A DNA stretch of 9,282 bases from an uncultured Clostridia bacterium (lineage in GTDB: Bacteria > Bacillota > Clostridia > TANB77 > CAG-508), in contig CANRLA010000053.1 of assembly GCA_947631315.1 (NCBI GenBank), positions 1 to 9,282 of the forward strand, given 5' to 3'. Numbering within the stretch: position 1 is the stretch's first letter; every line of letters begins with the position of its first letter. A program made the translations under genes and the position numbers. The notes under the pieces were generated by a model, which saw only the letters and a list, made by a program, of their open reading frames with translations, ran no database searches and was not told where the DNA came from. This document shows, one piece after another, positions 7,888 to 9,282 of the stretch.

Positions 7888-7925
7888 TAAAGAGTTTAGA
7901 CAATTAATCTTGTTTAAACTCTTTA
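7888..7925. terminator. Hairpin between convergent gerC and the LamG gene, likely bidirectional terminator
   Basis: AAAGAGTTTAGACAA (7889-7903) pairs with TTGTTTAAACTCTTT (7910-7924) over 15 base pairs including one G-U, with a six-base loop TTAATC; one more T-A pair extends it. It starts seven bases after the gerC stop and ends 12 bases from the stop of the opposing gene, the expected place for a shared terminator. Neither side has a long clean T run, so efficiency may be modest. Confidence 0.7.
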
Positions 7926-7936
7926 CATTTATATAT

Positions 7937-9282
7937 CTATTTTGTTAAAATTGGATTTTTATGAAAAGTTGTAGTGGCATCGTAAGTATCTTTAATCTGA
8001 GTTTCATTCAAAGCTTTATTATATAATCTTAAGGAATAACACTTTCCTTTCATGTATCCCCAACAATGTGGTTCACTCATAGTGCATCTTCCTAATTCAA
8101 GATACTTATTCGTCTTTATTTTTTCCACTGCTCTTTCAAAATAATCTTTATCGAACCAAGTGGAATCATTAATTACAATATTATCACCATCATAAATGTA
8201 TAGGCTCTGCTTCATCTTCTTTTCCCCTAAGTCCACGTTAGGATCAAAAGTTATAAAAATATATAATGTTTTCCCATCAATATCCTGAATCTCGTGAGAC
8301 TGATTCCAAGGAAAATCCTTATGTGACCATCCACCGCAAAATTCCGAGACGCACCATCCGAAGAATTTAAATTATAGTACAAATCTTTATTTCTTAGACC
8401 AAAACGGGCTGTACATTGAATGTCAAATTTGCCATCCCACGTTCCAAAAAGTCCACACCAACCAGCATCCATTGTAGTATCCTCATACCCATTTATCTCC
8501 CCATAAAACTCATAAGTCATTCCATTTGAAAAATCAAATCCTTCTTCCTTATGTACTTCTATATAATTGTTTCCATTAAAATTAAATGCATTAGTTTCAT
8601 TATCTATGAATTCTGTCAAATCATTAACTTCTTGTCTATCATAAGCTTCTGTTCCATTTTTCACATTTTTATCCTTTACTTCTTCATAAGCTTTTTTTCG
8701 TGTCTCATAATCAGGATACACTTCATTATCATATTTATATAATTTTGTGTTTTCACCTAAAGATTTTATATCAGTTCCTGCATTCGCAGAGTCAAAATTG
8801 AATACTAGTATATTATTACCATTTTCATCTTCTGTTACTGGTACTGTTGATTTATAGTTATAATTATAATAACTATCATCTTCTAATTTAATTATTTCTC
8901 CTGTTTTATAATTCATTAACCAACTATTTTTTAGTTGTCCATATCCTTCTATATTTGTTCCTTTTTCTATATAATACCATCCTGTTCCATATGGATGATC
9001 TAAATCATCTTTTTTTAATATTATATCCCATGAATTACCATTTTCTACAGTTCTATCTACTAGTTGTTTTCCTAATTTACTTCCTTCATTTCCTAATTCA
9101 CTAGACATAATATACATCTTTATTTGTTCACTTTCGCTTGCTGCTTTATAATCCTCTGCTGCTTTCTTTGTTTTACTAAATAATCCATTATCTGATAGTG
9201 CTATATTTAATGTTACTCCTGTTAAGATTAGGAGTATTACTATTGTTACTACTAAGGCTATTAACGTGATTCCACGTTCTTG
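7937..9282 (-). pseudogene. Prepilin-like protein with C-terminal LamG-type domain; frameshifted, 5' end beyond the window
   Basis: The visible part starts mid-gene at the right edge. Its first residues, QERGITLIALVVTIVILL, give a type IV prepilin-like signature: Gly before Ile-Thr-Leu-Ile and a long hydrophobic helix, with Ala at the position where classical pilins carry Glu5. A middle region (about 9120-8850) contains WYYIEKGTN and WLMNYKTGEIIKL. From about 8590 on, NGNNYIEV, MTYEFYGEI and the later YSLRLYNKALNETQI are typical of LamG/concanavalin-A-like domains, which bind glycans or surface ligands. The reading breaks: the first frame stops at 8251, while a second frame continues from about 8340 to TAG 7937 with matching LamG sequence (CGGWSHKDFPWNQ, then DGKTLYIFITFDPN). 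The joined product would have about 448 visible residues. The shift must lie between 8251 and 8374. It could be a surface pilin/adhesin that has decayed or is only mis-assembled. It converges on gerC and is functionally unrelated to it. Confidence 0.75.
8338..8341 (-). other. Probable frameshift site in the LamG gene
   Basis: A four-base run (AAAA on plus, TTTT on the coding strand) is the best candidate: adding one base joins SRNF directly to CGGWSHKD, linking the two LamG halves. The shift is bounded by a TAA of the second frame at 8372-8374 and the stop of the first frame at 8251, so another position in that interval is possible. Confidence 0.5.

Noticed and set aside
8551..8742. Plus-strand 63-codon hydrophobic ORF
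   Set aside because: It is antisense to the LamG gene, and its Ile/Phe-rich translation arises from AT-rich coding sequence on the other strand.
1..9282. CRISPR array, insertion sequence with transposase, or phage genes
   Set aside because: No regularly spaced repeats and no transposase, integrase or phage protein signatures were seen on either strand.

Overview
The window is AT-rich, roughly 25-30% G+C by eye. It carries a stage II sporulation amidase gene (spoIIP) and a three-gene germinant-receptor operon (gerA-gerB-gerC type), so the organism is an endospore-forming, low-G+C Firmicute. The style of the proteins (long AT-rich GerA, GerC without a lipobox, pilin-like proteins starting around GITLIALVVT) suggests an uncultured gut-type Clostridia lineage; that placement is inference.

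Layout, left to right. Positions 1-184 hold no gene. On the minus strand, 185-2191 encodes a 668-residue protein of unknown function with a single N-terminal membrane anchor and a plausible vegetative promoter. A compact, G+C-richer element at 2286-2454 follows; it has imperfect terminal inverted repeats and folds on paper into a closed stem with three hairpins. Next on the minus strand is spoIIP (2468-3568). A 157-base divergent spacer leads to the plus-strand operon gerA (3726-5420), gerB (5475-6605) and gerC (6645-7881). A 36-base hairpin (7889-7924) separates gerC from a convergent minus-strand gene (7937 to beyond the right edge). That last gene encodes a prepilin-like protein with a C-terminal LamG/concanavalin-A-like domain.

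How the genes fit together: SpoIIP acts in the mother cell during engulfment as a peptidoglycan amidase/endopeptidase. GerA, GerB and GerC homologues assemble a germinant receptor in the inner spore membrane. The centre of the window is therefore a sporulation/germination locus. The two outer genes are envelope or surface proteins with no clear link to it.

Three things deserve attention: the cloverleaf-like inverted-repeat element; an 11-codon leader ORF that carries the only good ribosome-binding site in front of gerA and overlaps its start as ATGA; and two apparent single-base frameshifts (a T7 run in the gerC signal peptide and a site inside the LamG gene). The frameshifts may be real inactivation, slippage-based switching or assembly error, and the sequence alone cannot decide. 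I found no convincing new defence or mobile system beyond the element.
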